From positions 1 through 21,827 of the forward strand of contig JBBRDQ010000064.1 in NCBI GenBank assembly GCA_038203695.1: a stretch of 21,827 nt of DNA, read 5' to 3'. The notes beneath the pieces are model-generated. The model was not told where the DNA came from, did no database searches, and worked only from the letters and a program-made list of their open reading frames with translations. Source of the DNA: M3007 sp038203695 (GTDB lineage Bacteria > Bacteroidota > Bacteroidia > Chitinophagales > Saprospiraceae). A program made the translations under genes and the position numbers. This document shows positions 10,101-16,579 of the stretch, one piece after another. The stretch's first letter is position 1, and each line of letters opens with the position of its first letter.

Positions 10101-10679
10101 ATCCAGGAAGCGCTGTTCACTGAAATCGTTGCCTTTATGGGGATAGCGGATGATCTGGCCCGAAGTGTCAATGACCGGGTCGGTGAGGTCTTTATCTTCG
10201 GGCGGATGGACCCAATCGAGCAGGATTGCAAGGCGGTAGAGATAAGGGAACCGGGTTTGGAGTAATTTAAAAAGGAGATTTTCGCCTAATTCCAAACTGA
10301 TTTCACCCCAGGGTAAATCTTCAAATTTGGTGTTTTTTCCCGCCAAATCATACACATCCTTGATGCCCAGGTACGCGTCGTAGATCTCGGATGCCTGGCG
10401 GAGGCTGTATTTCAGCGTATCCCAGGAGGCAAATTCCTCCGGAAAGTTTTCAAAAGCATTTTCATAGACCACCCGAAAGTTGGCGAGTTCTTCCATAAAT
10501 ACATCGGGCGCAGAGGCGCCGCTAAATCCGCCGCTTTCTTCCATTTCTCCCAGATCGTACCCCGATAAATACAAATAGTCCACTACTAATTTGAACGTGG
10601 ATGCCATACCCATCAAAAAGTCAAATTCGACTAAGATGAACTCTTTCACGACATTTTTGGTGTCCTTAGTGTCATTCAT
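7119..10679 (-). CDS. DUF6603-like large beta-rich protein (1186 aa)
   Basis: Residues 1-250 are acidic and helical and include an Ala/Arg-rich patch (AAARAARAAG, about 211-220). Residues ~260-930 are a long series of alternating polar/hydrophobic beta strands with many Gly turns. Their core, for example GGYLYINPERGEYIGVAQLS (~565-584) and GMGFKLTGVGGLVGIHRGMN (~619-638), matches my memory of the DUF6603 family (GF.L.GVGGLLG.NR). The C-terminal ~250 residues form a separate region with LLSVRQNTVPLGLPIDKY (~983-1000) and SQYFDRTDEEKLAAKSYERF (~1035-1054); I recall similar tails in related actinobacterial proteins. There is no signal peptide and no helical membrane segment. The repeated amphipathic strands suggest an extended beta structure. 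It starts 8 bases after the PhoD-like stop, implying translational coupling. The family call is by recall; the function is unknown. Confidence 0.88.
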   Translation of the reverse strand: MNDTKDTKNVVKEFILVEFDFLMGMASTFKLVVDYLYLSGYDLGEMEESGGFSGASAPDVFMEELANFRVVYENAFENFPEEFASWDTLKYSLRQASEIYDAYLGIKDVYDLAGKNTKFEDLPWGEISLELGENLLFKLLQTRFPYLYRLAILLDWVHPPEDKDLTDPVIDTSGQIIRYPHKGNDFSEQRFLDFFDDPAKVLQARYFTKPAAARAARAAGAPEVSDDPLFIRLRNLVRSLGGNAHYGYSELESFDLTEAQRAEFAKTLSFWVPVNAKMELGLSLFRPDQESPLTVRPSVALFDDNGQFLSITEKDTGGLPKDTSGKTKFGLATGDWNWDFLLDGALNAFTIGPDGFGIDPGGALNLHITAGHEDVAAFNRAFVFGIPEGTRLEIGTLAFDGILNLSDAGIVAGFEVTVSNSGFYLKPSEGDTFLLSVLPKKGITAPFSLKFGYSSTRGFYFDGATGLEIVVPLNQSFGGSFALPALQLGLKKSSDSQAWAAYATMAGNAQLGPVALSLDRLGIQMRIQKAAPGQKAHFAGQHLDFDFKAPDGVGIMVDAKVVKGGGYLYINPERGEYIGVAQLSLKDKVQLKAIGIILTKPTFSFLLLVSAEFPAIQLGMGFKLTGVGGLVGIHRGMNEANLFAALRDNTLDTILFPKDPVKNIYGIVNGLHAVFPPAEGQYTIGLMGLITWGPKDIVKIKLGLVLEFPVSVRLAIMGVLKAELSKEIGGKTKTALKLQVNFAGLFDFGKRFIRFDAALYQSEIVGLKLDGEMALRIDYGANPDFVLTIGGFHPDFQPPALSLPTDLRKLSLTVNPGNPHIWADGYLALTPNTAQVGLAVHLDFDKWGVRVTGLLGFDALFTFSPFSFDVAIFFHANAYWKGHEFAALEIDARFSGPSPWRVRGQFRLKICWFLSISVPFDESSGDGDDTQLGTIAVMPLLVEDLQSPGNWERAPGSTRLAITTRQSQAAQQGDTLYLHPNELLSVRQNTVPLGLPIDKYSEKQPADFRKFNVQLRLKDGAALNGAPLQSHFAVSQYFDRTDEEKLAAKSYERFDAGAGFLGLDAPYFDTWQAQDVAYKSAYIDEPGCAPPQAAPPASLSPQDWRLALLNNAVANSPLGRKAKAKTTAPAGHIAEQFAIADRTNLSVHENLIATNETQARIWLREIRKKDPAQGRELRVLPLVETK

Positions 10680-10687
10680 GGGCTTGC

Positions 10688-13660
10688 TTATAAGGTATTG
10701 GTGGAAGGTTGGGTGAATTGCGGGTCGGTGACCTCGACGGGTATTTTGAACAGCGTCAGTTCGCGCCCGAAACGCCGGGTAACATCGCCTTCGGTTTTAT
10801 CCGCCGTTTCCCAGTGCAATTGATTGACCGCTTGGCGGATGCGCACCGGGGCATCGGTCGGATGCGCTATGGCCGTCGTATGGGCCTTGCCGCGCACCAT
10901 GTCCATAAAAGTTGCCAGGTCGCCGCTCACCGCGATTTTTTTTACATATACCACTTCCTCGCCGATAAAGGCATAGAAAGGCGCGGGTGGAAAGGGGCGA
11001 TCCTGGGCGGTGCGGACGCTGATCGTGTGCCCGTCCCGGGTCAGCGCAGCAGTGAGTTTGCCTTCGCCCACCCAATCGAAACTGACCGAGGCAAAATTAT
11101 TGTCCGTGATGATCTCTGAACCCGGTGCCTTGTAGCGAGCGTAAAACAGGTGCATGAATTTGCCGGTTTGCTCCGGCATCGGAGCCCTGCGCTCGCCCCG
11201 GAAAAAATCGAGGCGGTACATCCATTCGGGTTTGGGTAATTGCACGTCCGGATGAATTTTATGCTGTGGGAGCAGCAAAGGCGTGCGCAGGAAACTACTC
11301 GGATAGTGATCGGGAAACCATCGGGTACGCAAGAGCAACTCATTTTCCTTTGCTTTAACTTTCAGGCTATCAGGCTTTTGGGCGTAGCCGATCATCACCT
11401 CCGGGTCGGGCAAGTTGCCTTTCAGAGAGACGAATTCATAACCGAGTTGGTTGAGTTTGAACGTTTTCCAGGCACCCGCTTCATTTTTCATCCCGCTGGC
11501 CACCAGGTGCGCCATCACCATCTCGCAGGTGCCCGGGTCGCGTTTAAACGGTTTTTCGGCCCAATAAGCCATGCGGCCGGCGGCACTGAAATGCACATCG
11601 CCCGACAATACAACCACGCGATTGGTACGCTTGGCATCTCCCACGCGCTGGAAAGCCCGCGCTGCCAACCGGCTGATGAGTAGCTCAAAAGTAGGCGAGC
11701 CGACTACCCAGGAATCGGCCGCATCGGGGTTGTACGACATCAATTCATGGTGTTCGACCCGGAATTTTTTCTGTAGATAATAAGCGAGCGGCATGGGACC
11801 GACGGTCAACCAGTTGCGAAAAAGCGGGATCGTAACGACGTTGCAGGGCGATACCACGACCGTTACCTCGCGCGGCTCGGTCAGCGGCGGCAATTGCGCG
11901 TCGATGGCCTTTTCGCTGAGGTGTTCGGCTGCCTTGTAGTGCGAACCGGGAAAAAAGCGAAAGGTGCGGGCATCCAGAAAAATCACTTCGTAGCGGGGAT
12001 GATCCAGGCGATAGTTCCATTGGACCGGGATAAAATCTTTGAATACATCCGGCAGGCCGTCCCCTTTTTCAATGTGGGTAAAGGCGTGTATTTGCGCGTC
12101 AGAGAAGGGAATTTTGAGGAAATTGGCGATTTGCTCCGTTTCATTGGTTTTGTTGGTATAGTCGTTGAGTACCCAACTGGACATTGCTTGGAGCAGGCTG
12201 CGGCCACTCGTTTCTTTATCGGTGGGTTTTTCCTTTTGCTTGAACCGTTCCGGCGTATTACCCCAGGCTTGAAATACAGCGAACCCGGCCAGTGCGTTTT
12301 GCATGACCCGCCGGCCCAGCGGCAGTCCGTACGCCCGGTGTACCCATTCGCGGCTCATGTGCCAGTCGTCGGTCACTTCATGATCGTCGAACATGGTGTA
12401 CGTAGCGATATTGGCCAACGCGCGGCGTACCTTGGACAATCCCTGGGCGAACAGCACCATTTCGGGCAGGGCATGCGCGTTGGAACGGCCGCTGCGGATG
12501 CGCTTTAGATCGGCTTGCGCAGTGGCGCGATCCGGGTCATTTTTTGCTTCCTTGAGTTTTGCGGCAAGTCTTTGCTCCTCTTTTGTCAGGTCATGTACTA
12601 TTTTTTCGTGCGCTTTGGCTGCTGCGCTATCGGTATGACTAACGGCAAAAGCCCAACTGACGGCGTTGGGATCGGTGAAAAATCGGGGCCAAAGTGCATC
12701 CGACCAGGTGAGCAGGTAACAGGCAAAGAACTCTGCCAGGGAAAAAAGGTGAAATCGCGAAGTCGGGGTGAATCCGCACAAATTGTGGATATAGTCAATT
12801 TCTTCGGCGTTATCGCCGCCTCGCTCGCCGGCGACGATGGTAGCAGGATTGTGGGTTTTATGGGTCTGATCCTGCACTTTTTCGGTGGACAAATAGGTGA
12901 ATGCGGCGGGAATGGCCGGACCTGATTCCAGGTTACTATCTCCCATCAAATAATTCCCCACATCGATGGTCATGTTTTCCAGTATCTCGTTGCCCTCATC
13001 CGCGTAGATTTGGTCGCCGGAAAGAAACAATTGCTGGGGGCGTCTCCCATTCCAGGATTCTGCCAGCAGGGTATCGAGACCTACCAAGGCATCTTTACCC
13101 GGACAATCAATGCCGCGACAGGAACCGTGCACGAAATGGATTTTATTGACATTGTCTTCAGGCGGAAGGACAAAAGAGGGTAGCACCTCATTGTTATAGG
13201 TGAGTTTGGCGCCACCCAGCACGGGGCCTAACGGATCCGTTTCCTTCAGATCCTGGCTGCTACCAAAGTGGAGGTTGTAAAAATAGGAAGACCCGTAAGC
13301 GAGGCGTTTGCCGGCCGGTGCTTTCACCGTCACTGCCACGATATGCAGGAATTTTCCAAAGGCCAGCGTTTCTTCGGCACCTTCAAATTCGACTGGACCC
13401 GGCGTGCCGCCGATATTGGGGTGTACGCTTAATGTAACGGTTCGTTTCTCCTTCAGGGCTACCCAGACGGTGACTGAGTCTGGTTCGACGCGTCGCACCA
13501 TCGGACCACAAAGTACCAAGGGTAGTTTTTGGGTCGAATTGGACCAGACCTTTAAAAAAGGAGAATTAAGTTTGGGCTCCAACACCGCATCGAAATCCAG
13601 ATTGGTGTTTTCAAAAATGCCTTGCGTGCGCAGGAATTTACTGATTTCTGAATATGTCAT
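10688..13660 (-). CDS. Oversized PhoD-like alkaline phosphatase/phosphodiesterase (990 aa)
   Basis: This is a metallophosphoesterase of the PhoD type, which hydrolyses phosphomono- or diesters with metal ions. A PhoD N-terminal beta domain (about residues 50-165) contains GPMVRRVEPDSVTVWVALK. The catalytic domain shows GSCRG (179-183), SGDQIYADEG (214-223), FDDHEVTDDWH (424-434) and SGDVHFSAAG (686-695), which supply the usual metal-binding Asp and His residues. Two things are odd. Classical PhoD enzymes are about 500-600 aa and Tat-exported, whereas this one has no twin-arginine or other signal. It also has large insertions, including a charged probable coiled coil at ~346-392, and a ~240-residue C-terminal extension. 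It is the first gene of the four-giant-gene run. The fold is clear; the substrate is not, and its operon partners suggest a role other than phosphate scavenging. Confidence 0.93.
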   Translation of the reverse strand: MTYSEISKFLRTQGIFENTNLDFDAVLEPKLNSPFLKVWSNSTQKLPLVLCGPMVRRVEPDSVTVWVALKEKRTVTLSVHPNIGGTPGPVEFEGAEETLAFGKFLHIVAVTVKAPAGKRLAYGSSYFYNLHFGSSQDLKETDPLGPVLGGAKLTYNNEVLPSFVLPPEDNVNKIHFVHGSCRGIDCPGKDALVGLDTLLAESWNGRRPQQLFLSGDQIYADEGNEILENMTIDVGNYLMGDSNLESGPAIPAAFTYLSTEKVQDQTHKTHNPATIVAGERGGDNAEEIDYIHNLCGFTPTSRFHLFSLAEFFACYLLTWSDALWPRFFTDPNAVSWAFAVSHTDSAAAKAHEKIVHDLTKEEQRLAAKLKEAKNDPDRATAQADLKRIRSGRSNAHALPEMVLFAQGLSKVRRALANIATYTMFDDHEVTDDWHMSREWVHRAYGLPLGRRVMQNALAGFAVFQAWGNTPERFKQKEKPTDKETSGRSLLQAMSSWVLNDYTNKTNETEQIANFLKIPFSDAQIHAFTHIEKGDGLPDVFKDFIPVQWNYRLDHPRYEVIFLDARTFRFFPGSHYKAAEHLSEKAIDAQLPPLTEPREVTVVVSPCNVVTIPLFRNWLTVGPMPLAYYLQKKFRVEHHELMSYNPDAADSWVVGSPTFELLISRLAARAFQRVGDAKRTNRVVVLSGDVHFSAAGRMAYWAEKPFKRDPGTCEMVMAHLVASGMKNEAGAWKTFKLNQLGYEFVSLKGNLPDPEVMIGYAQKPDSLKVKAKENELLLRTRWFPDHYPSSFLRTPLLLPQHKIHPDVQLPKPEWMYRLDFFRGERRAPMPEQTGKFMHLFYARYKAPGSEIITDNNFASVSFDWVGEGKLTAALTRDGHTISVRTAQDRPFPPAPFYAFIGEEVVYVKKIAVSGDLATFMDMVRGKAHTTAIAHPTDAPVRIRQAVNQLHWETADKTEGDVTRRFGRELTLFKIPVEVTDPQFTQPSTNTL

Positions 13661-13728
13661 TTGGTGGGTGTTTGAGCAAATCCTATGGGTATTTTTACCC
13701 CGTAAATGTAATTAAATTTTGTGTAATC
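13661..13728 (-). promoter_or_regulatory. Gap before the giant-gene operon, possible weak promoter
   Basis: This 68-base gap separates the aminotransferase-fold gene from the PhoD-like gene on the same strand. No intrinsic terminator is visible, so read-through is possible. It contains a small palindrome (GGGTA-TTTT-TACCC, 13687-13700). On the minus strand a near match to the Bacteroidota -7 element (TAggaTTTG, one base too long) precedes the PhoD-like start, without a convincing -33 partner. This is weak evidence. Confidence 0.2.
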
Positions 13729-14982
13729 TCATCCTTGGCTAATTATTTTAAGCGCGCGCACTAATTTGTCGAGTTCATCGGTGGTAGTGTACACGTGTGG
13801 AGTAATGCGTACGCCGCTTATTTTTTCGTAGTCTATATTGGTGGTATGGATTTTCCACTTGTCGAATAATTGCCCGGTAATCTCGGAAGGTTTCTTGCCG
13901 GCAAAGCCAATGTTGCCGATTGCGCAGCCCCAATCCGGGTGCATGGAAGTATACAATTGAATGCCCGGCAGCTCCCGCACCTGTTCCATCCAGTAGTTTT
14001 TAAGGAACTGCAAGCGCTCCTGCTTGCGCCGGGTGCCGATCATATTATGCAGGTCGAGCGAGTAACCGATGGCCATTTCGATCGGGAAACTGCGGGTGCC
14101 CAGCGCCTCGAACTTGCGGATATTGTCGCTGTCAAGCTTGTCATAGCTCAGCAGGGGCCAAATGCCGGCGATTTTTTCTTTTTTTATCCACAACATGCCG
14201 CTGCCAAGCGGTCCGCACAGCCATTTGTGCAGGCTGGTACCCCAGTAATCGCAGCCCAGGTCCGGGATTTTGTAATCCAGTAAGGCAAAGGAATGCGCGC
14301 CGTCGACCAGCACTTCGATGCCTTGGGCATGCGCGCGATCGGCGATGGCCCGCACCGGCAAAATCTGACCGGTCCAATTGATAATGTGGGTGAGATGGAC
14401 CAGCCGGGTGCGCGCCGAGAACTTGGATACGTACGCCTGTATAAGGGCTTCTGCATTTTCGGAGGGCAAATCCAGTTCTACCCACACCAGTTTGATGCCG
14501 TCGCGCTTTTCGCGTTGCTGCCAGGCATGTACCATATTCGGGTAATCGTATTTCGATAAAACCACCTCATCGCCGGCTTGCAGGGGTAGCCCAAAAACAA
14601 TGGTATTCAGGGCTTCCGTGGCATTGCGGTTGAGCGCAATTTCTTCCGGCGATACCCCGGCCAATGCGGCCAGATTGTCGCGCAGTGGTTCGCGATCCTG
14701 CTCCAATATGCGCCACATGTAATAGGAGGGCGCTTCATTGCACATGCGGTTGTAATAATCCAGCGCGTCCATAGTGGCCCGGGGCGATGGCGACACGCCG
14801 CCGTTGTTCAGGTTGATAATAGTGGGACTGGCGGCATACGCCAGCCGGATCTGTCGCCAGAAATCTTCATCCGGGCCAGGCGGGTTAGGAAAATGCGGTA
14901 CTGCAGCTGCAAAATTCTGGTGCAGCGCCAAGGCACCCAGCAGGGTAGCGCTCTGTTGAATAAAACTTCTTCTGGTTGTCAT
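13729..14982 (-). CDS. Tat-exported class V aminotransferase-fold PLP enzyme (417 aa)
   Basis: The protein begins MTTRRSFIQQSATLLGALAL, a clear twin-arginine signal with a hydrophobic core, ending near NFAAA. I therefore chose the ATG at 14982 over an upstream in-frame ATG at 15021, which would bury the signal behind 13 residues. The mature part is a fold-type I PLP enzyme of the class V aminotransferase / isopenicillin-N-epimerase-like group. Visible landmarks are INLNNGGVSPSP near the N-terminus, LNRNATEALNTIVFGL for cofactor phosphate binding, VLVDGAHSFA with the ring-nitrogen Asp (~227), and GTSLHKWLCGPLG with the PLP-binding Lys (~253). Length is normal. Such Tat-exported members could act on amino acids, cysteine or modified peptides; the substrate cannot be read from the sequence. 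It is co-oriented with the giant operon 68 bases downstream. Confidence 0.92.
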   Translation of the reverse strand: MTTRRSFIQQSATLLGALALHQNFAAAVPHFPNPPGPDEDFWRQIRLAYAASPTIINLNNGGVSPSPRATMDALDYYNRMCNEAPSYYMWRILEQDREPLRDNLAALAGVSPEEIALNRNATEALNTIVFGLPLQAGDEVVLSKYDYPNMVHAWQQREKRDGIKLVWVELDLPSENAEALIQAYVSKFSARTRLVHLTHIINWTGQILPVRAIADRAHAQGIEVLVDGAHSFALLDYKIPDLGCDYWGTSLHKWLCGPLGSGMLWIKKEKIAGIWPLLSYDKLDSDNIRKFEALGTRSFPIEMAIGYSLDLHNMIGTRRKQERLQFLKNYWMEQVRELPGIQLYTSMHPDWGCAIGNIGFAGKKPSEITGQLFDKWKIHTTNIDYEKISGVRITPHVYTTTDELDKLVRALKIISQG

Positions 14983-15763
14983 GATGCTAATATAAATAGG
15001 TACATACCATGGGCGCTGCACGTATTCATCTCAACAACAGCCAGGGCATTTAGATGGTCAAATAAAAGGCAAAACAACGACTCTAAATTTATTTTTTGCG
15101 GTATCTGAAAAAAAGCCCCGCAACGATGTGACCTTTTTTAAAGCGTGCGTTTAAACACTACGTTAGTACAAAACGAAATACATACACATATTGCTTTTGC
15201 CGGAAATGCGCTGAAAATTAGTACAATTCAAGCAAAATACACACACTGCCGTACCCAAAAGGCTATCAATTCAAGTAACAAACACTATAGTACGCTTGCA
15301 AAACACCATCCAAACCGCTACAAGTCAATTGACAAACACTGGAAGTACTGTTTTGATGAATAAGGTAAGATACCGAAAGAACGAACCGAAATGTCAGAAC
15401 AAAACGACCCCAAAACCATAATTCCCACGAAACATACTATGAGGGCACATACCCCGCGTCTGGCAACGGCACGCGGGGTTTTGTTTAATAAACTGTTTTT
15501 CAGATGTATATGCCATATCGCAAAAAGCAATTGAGTTATAGAAGTCTACAAACTCAGTCATGGACTCCAAATACCAGATGCCATCATTGTGGCAACTGCG
15601 GTAGTGCATCAACTACCACTTTATACGTATAATGTGAGCGATTTTGACTTTCTTCCAGGCATATTATTAAAAACGCTGTATCTCTATGGCAGAAAAAATG
15701 TTCAGTAGTGTGCTTGAAGTCACCCCGTCACTAGGATTGCAGGTATGCTACGGTCCGGTCCTG
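14983..15763. other. Gene-poor intergenic region
   Basis: About 780 bases lie between the starts or ends of two minus-strand genes. Short open frames here have no recognisable motifs and look like chance. The stretch 15140-15360 is low-complexity and AC-rich, with recurring CAATTCAAG and CAAACACT words. The only clear structure is a terminator-like hairpin near 15451-15486. A small 6-bp-stem hairpin (GGTAGT/ACTACC) is at 15600-15617. The promoter of the aminotransferase-fold gene must lie at the left end of the region, but no exact TTTG/TAnnTTTG pair was found there. Confidence 0.5.
15451..15486 (+). terminator. Intrinsic terminator-like hairpin with no visible upstream gene
   Basis: A perfect 9-bp stem, ACCCCGCGT (15451-15459) with ACGCGGGGT (15471-15479), encloses an 11-base loop and is followed directly by TTTGTTT. 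This is the form of a rho-independent terminator on the plus strand. No plus-strand gene precedes it, so it could end a small untranslated RNA, be a relic, or act on an unrecognised transcript. Confidence 0.55.
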
Positions 15764-16495
15764 TTATATCTCATCCGCACCAATGTCTTTCTTGACGCTG
15801 TACTGGTAAGGATTACTGCCCGGCGTTTCCTGCTGTCGTTTGGGCAGCCGCTCGAACAAGCCGGCGGAAAGCATCTTTTTCTGAAATCGGCTGCGGTCTA
15901 ATTTTGTTTCCAAGATGGTTTCGTGGAGTTGGTGCAGTTCCGGCATTGTGAACTGCGCGGGCAATAATTTATGGGTAATTTCTTCGTGTTTCAGGTCTTC
16001 TTTCAAGCGATCTCTGGCTTCCCGTACGATGGAAGCGTGATCCATCCACATATCGGGCAGTGCATCCAGATCGAACCAGCCAAAATCCTCATCGATACTG
16101 TGAACCGTCGGAAAAGTATTGCTGATGTCAACCAGGGAATAATAGGCCAACGATACGAACCGTGTGTTCAACCAGGAATTCTCGTTCCACGCCACCCCCA
16201 TTTTTTGCCAATGTGCTACCCACTCGTTCGTAAACTGGCGATCGTTTGCCCCAAAAACCGCTAAAAACTTCAGGTGGGGGTTTTCTATGCCGGTACGCTC
16301 CTGCAATCTACGGGCCGCAGCATCTACCACAGCCTCCTCTTTTCCGATATAACCACCGGGCAAAAGCCACTTTTCCCCTATTTTCAACAAAAGGCCCTTG
16401 AGTTGATTGCCCTCGTAACCAATGATCACCAGGTCGATGGATAAGTTGGGCAGAAAGTGTTCGAAACCGCGTTCCTGAAAATGTTTGAAGTCCAT
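15764..16495 (-). CDS. Nudix-domain transcriptional regulator, NrtR/AraR-like (243 aa)
   Basis: Residues ~18-150 form a Nudix domain and ~175-243 a winged-helix DNA-binding domain of the type found in NrtR/AraR-like regulators (HKLLPAQFTMPELHQLHETI, then LDRSRFQKKMLSAGLFE). The Nudix box at 48-70 keeps its Gly residues and Glu54, but the REUxEExGU signature reads RRLQERTGI, so two metal-binding Glu are Arg. This suggests a sensor of a sugar or nucleotide ligand rather than a hydrolase. I chose the ATG at 16495; an upstream in-frame ATG at 16531 would put the operator inside the gene. It is divergent from the GH3 gene, with paired operators in the 84-base gap, so autoregulation and control of the glycosidase are likely. 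In Bacteroidota, related regulators control arabinose or other sugar genes. Confidence 0.9.
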   Translation of the reverse strand: MDFKHFQERGFEHFLPNLSIDLVIIGYEGNQLKGLLLKIGEKWLLPGGYIGKEEAVVDAAARRLQERTGIENPHLKFLAVFGANDRQFTNEWVAHWQKMGVAWNENSWLNTRFVSLAYYSLVDISNTFPTVHSIDEDFGWFDLDALPDMWMDHASIVREARDRLKEDLKHEEITHKLLPAQFTMPELHQLHETILETKLDRSRFQKKMLSAGLFERLPKRQQETPGSNPYQYSVKKDIGADEI

Positions 16496-16499
16496 GCCG

Positions 16500-16532
16500 C
16501 AAAAATAAATATTCGTGACATTTTGCCACAAA
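16500..16532 (-). promoter_or_regulatory. Candidate promoter of the Nudix regulator gene
   Basis: On the minus strand, TTTG (16532-16529) is followed after 21 bases by TATTTTTG (16507-16500), an exact TAnnTTTG. This fits the Bacteroidota sigma-factor consensus. Its -33 part lies inside operator 1. The transcript would begin about at the ATG, so the mRNA would be nearly leaderless, which lowers confidence. Confidence 0.4.
16512..16532. promoter_or_regulatory. Operator 1 of the Nudix regulator/GH3 intergenic region
   Basis: This is a 21-bp imperfect palindrome, TTCGTGAC-N5-GCCACAAA. It matches the reverse complement of operator 2 closely and shares the consensus TTTGTGRC-N5-GYCACRAA. It overlaps the -33 element of the GH3 promoter and that of the regulator's candidate promoter. 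It is probably the binding site of the adjacent Nudix regulator. Confidence 0.72.
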
Positions 16533-16552
16533 TATTTATTTGCATACGTTTG
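16522..16552 (+). promoter_or_regulatory. Bacteroidota-type promoter of the GH3 gene
   Basis: TTTG at 16522-16525, a 19-base spacer, then TACGTTTG at 16545-16552 is an exact match to TTTG-N19-21-TAnnTTTG. The start codon follows 27 bases downstream of the -7 element. The -33 element lies in operator 1 and the last bases of the -7 element lie in operator 2, so a bound regulator would block RNA polymerase. Confidence 0.72.
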
Positions 16553-16569
16553 TGGCGAATTGTCACAAA
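16549..16569. promoter_or_regulatory. Operator 2 of the Nudix regulator/GH3 intergenic region
   Basis: This is a 21-bp palindrome, TTTGTGGC-N5-GTCACAAA, with 7 of 8 half-site positions symmetric. It overlaps the -7 element and start-site region of the GH3 promoter. Its centre lies 37 bp from that of operator 1, about 3.5 helical turns. Confidence 0.75.
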
Positions 16570-16579
16570 TGCTTCAAAA

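Noticed and set aside
11894..12508. Plus-strand open frame of 204 aa
   Set aside because: It is antisense to the PhoD-like catalytic domain, which has clear motifs in the minus frame.
15145..15363. Plus-strand open frame of 72 aa
   Set aside because: It is low-complexity AC-rich sequence without a recognisable domain, promoter or conserved motif.
16457..16579. Upstream in-frame extension of the GH3 gene
   Set aside because: The extension would run through the promoter and operators and would place 41 residues before the signal anchor.
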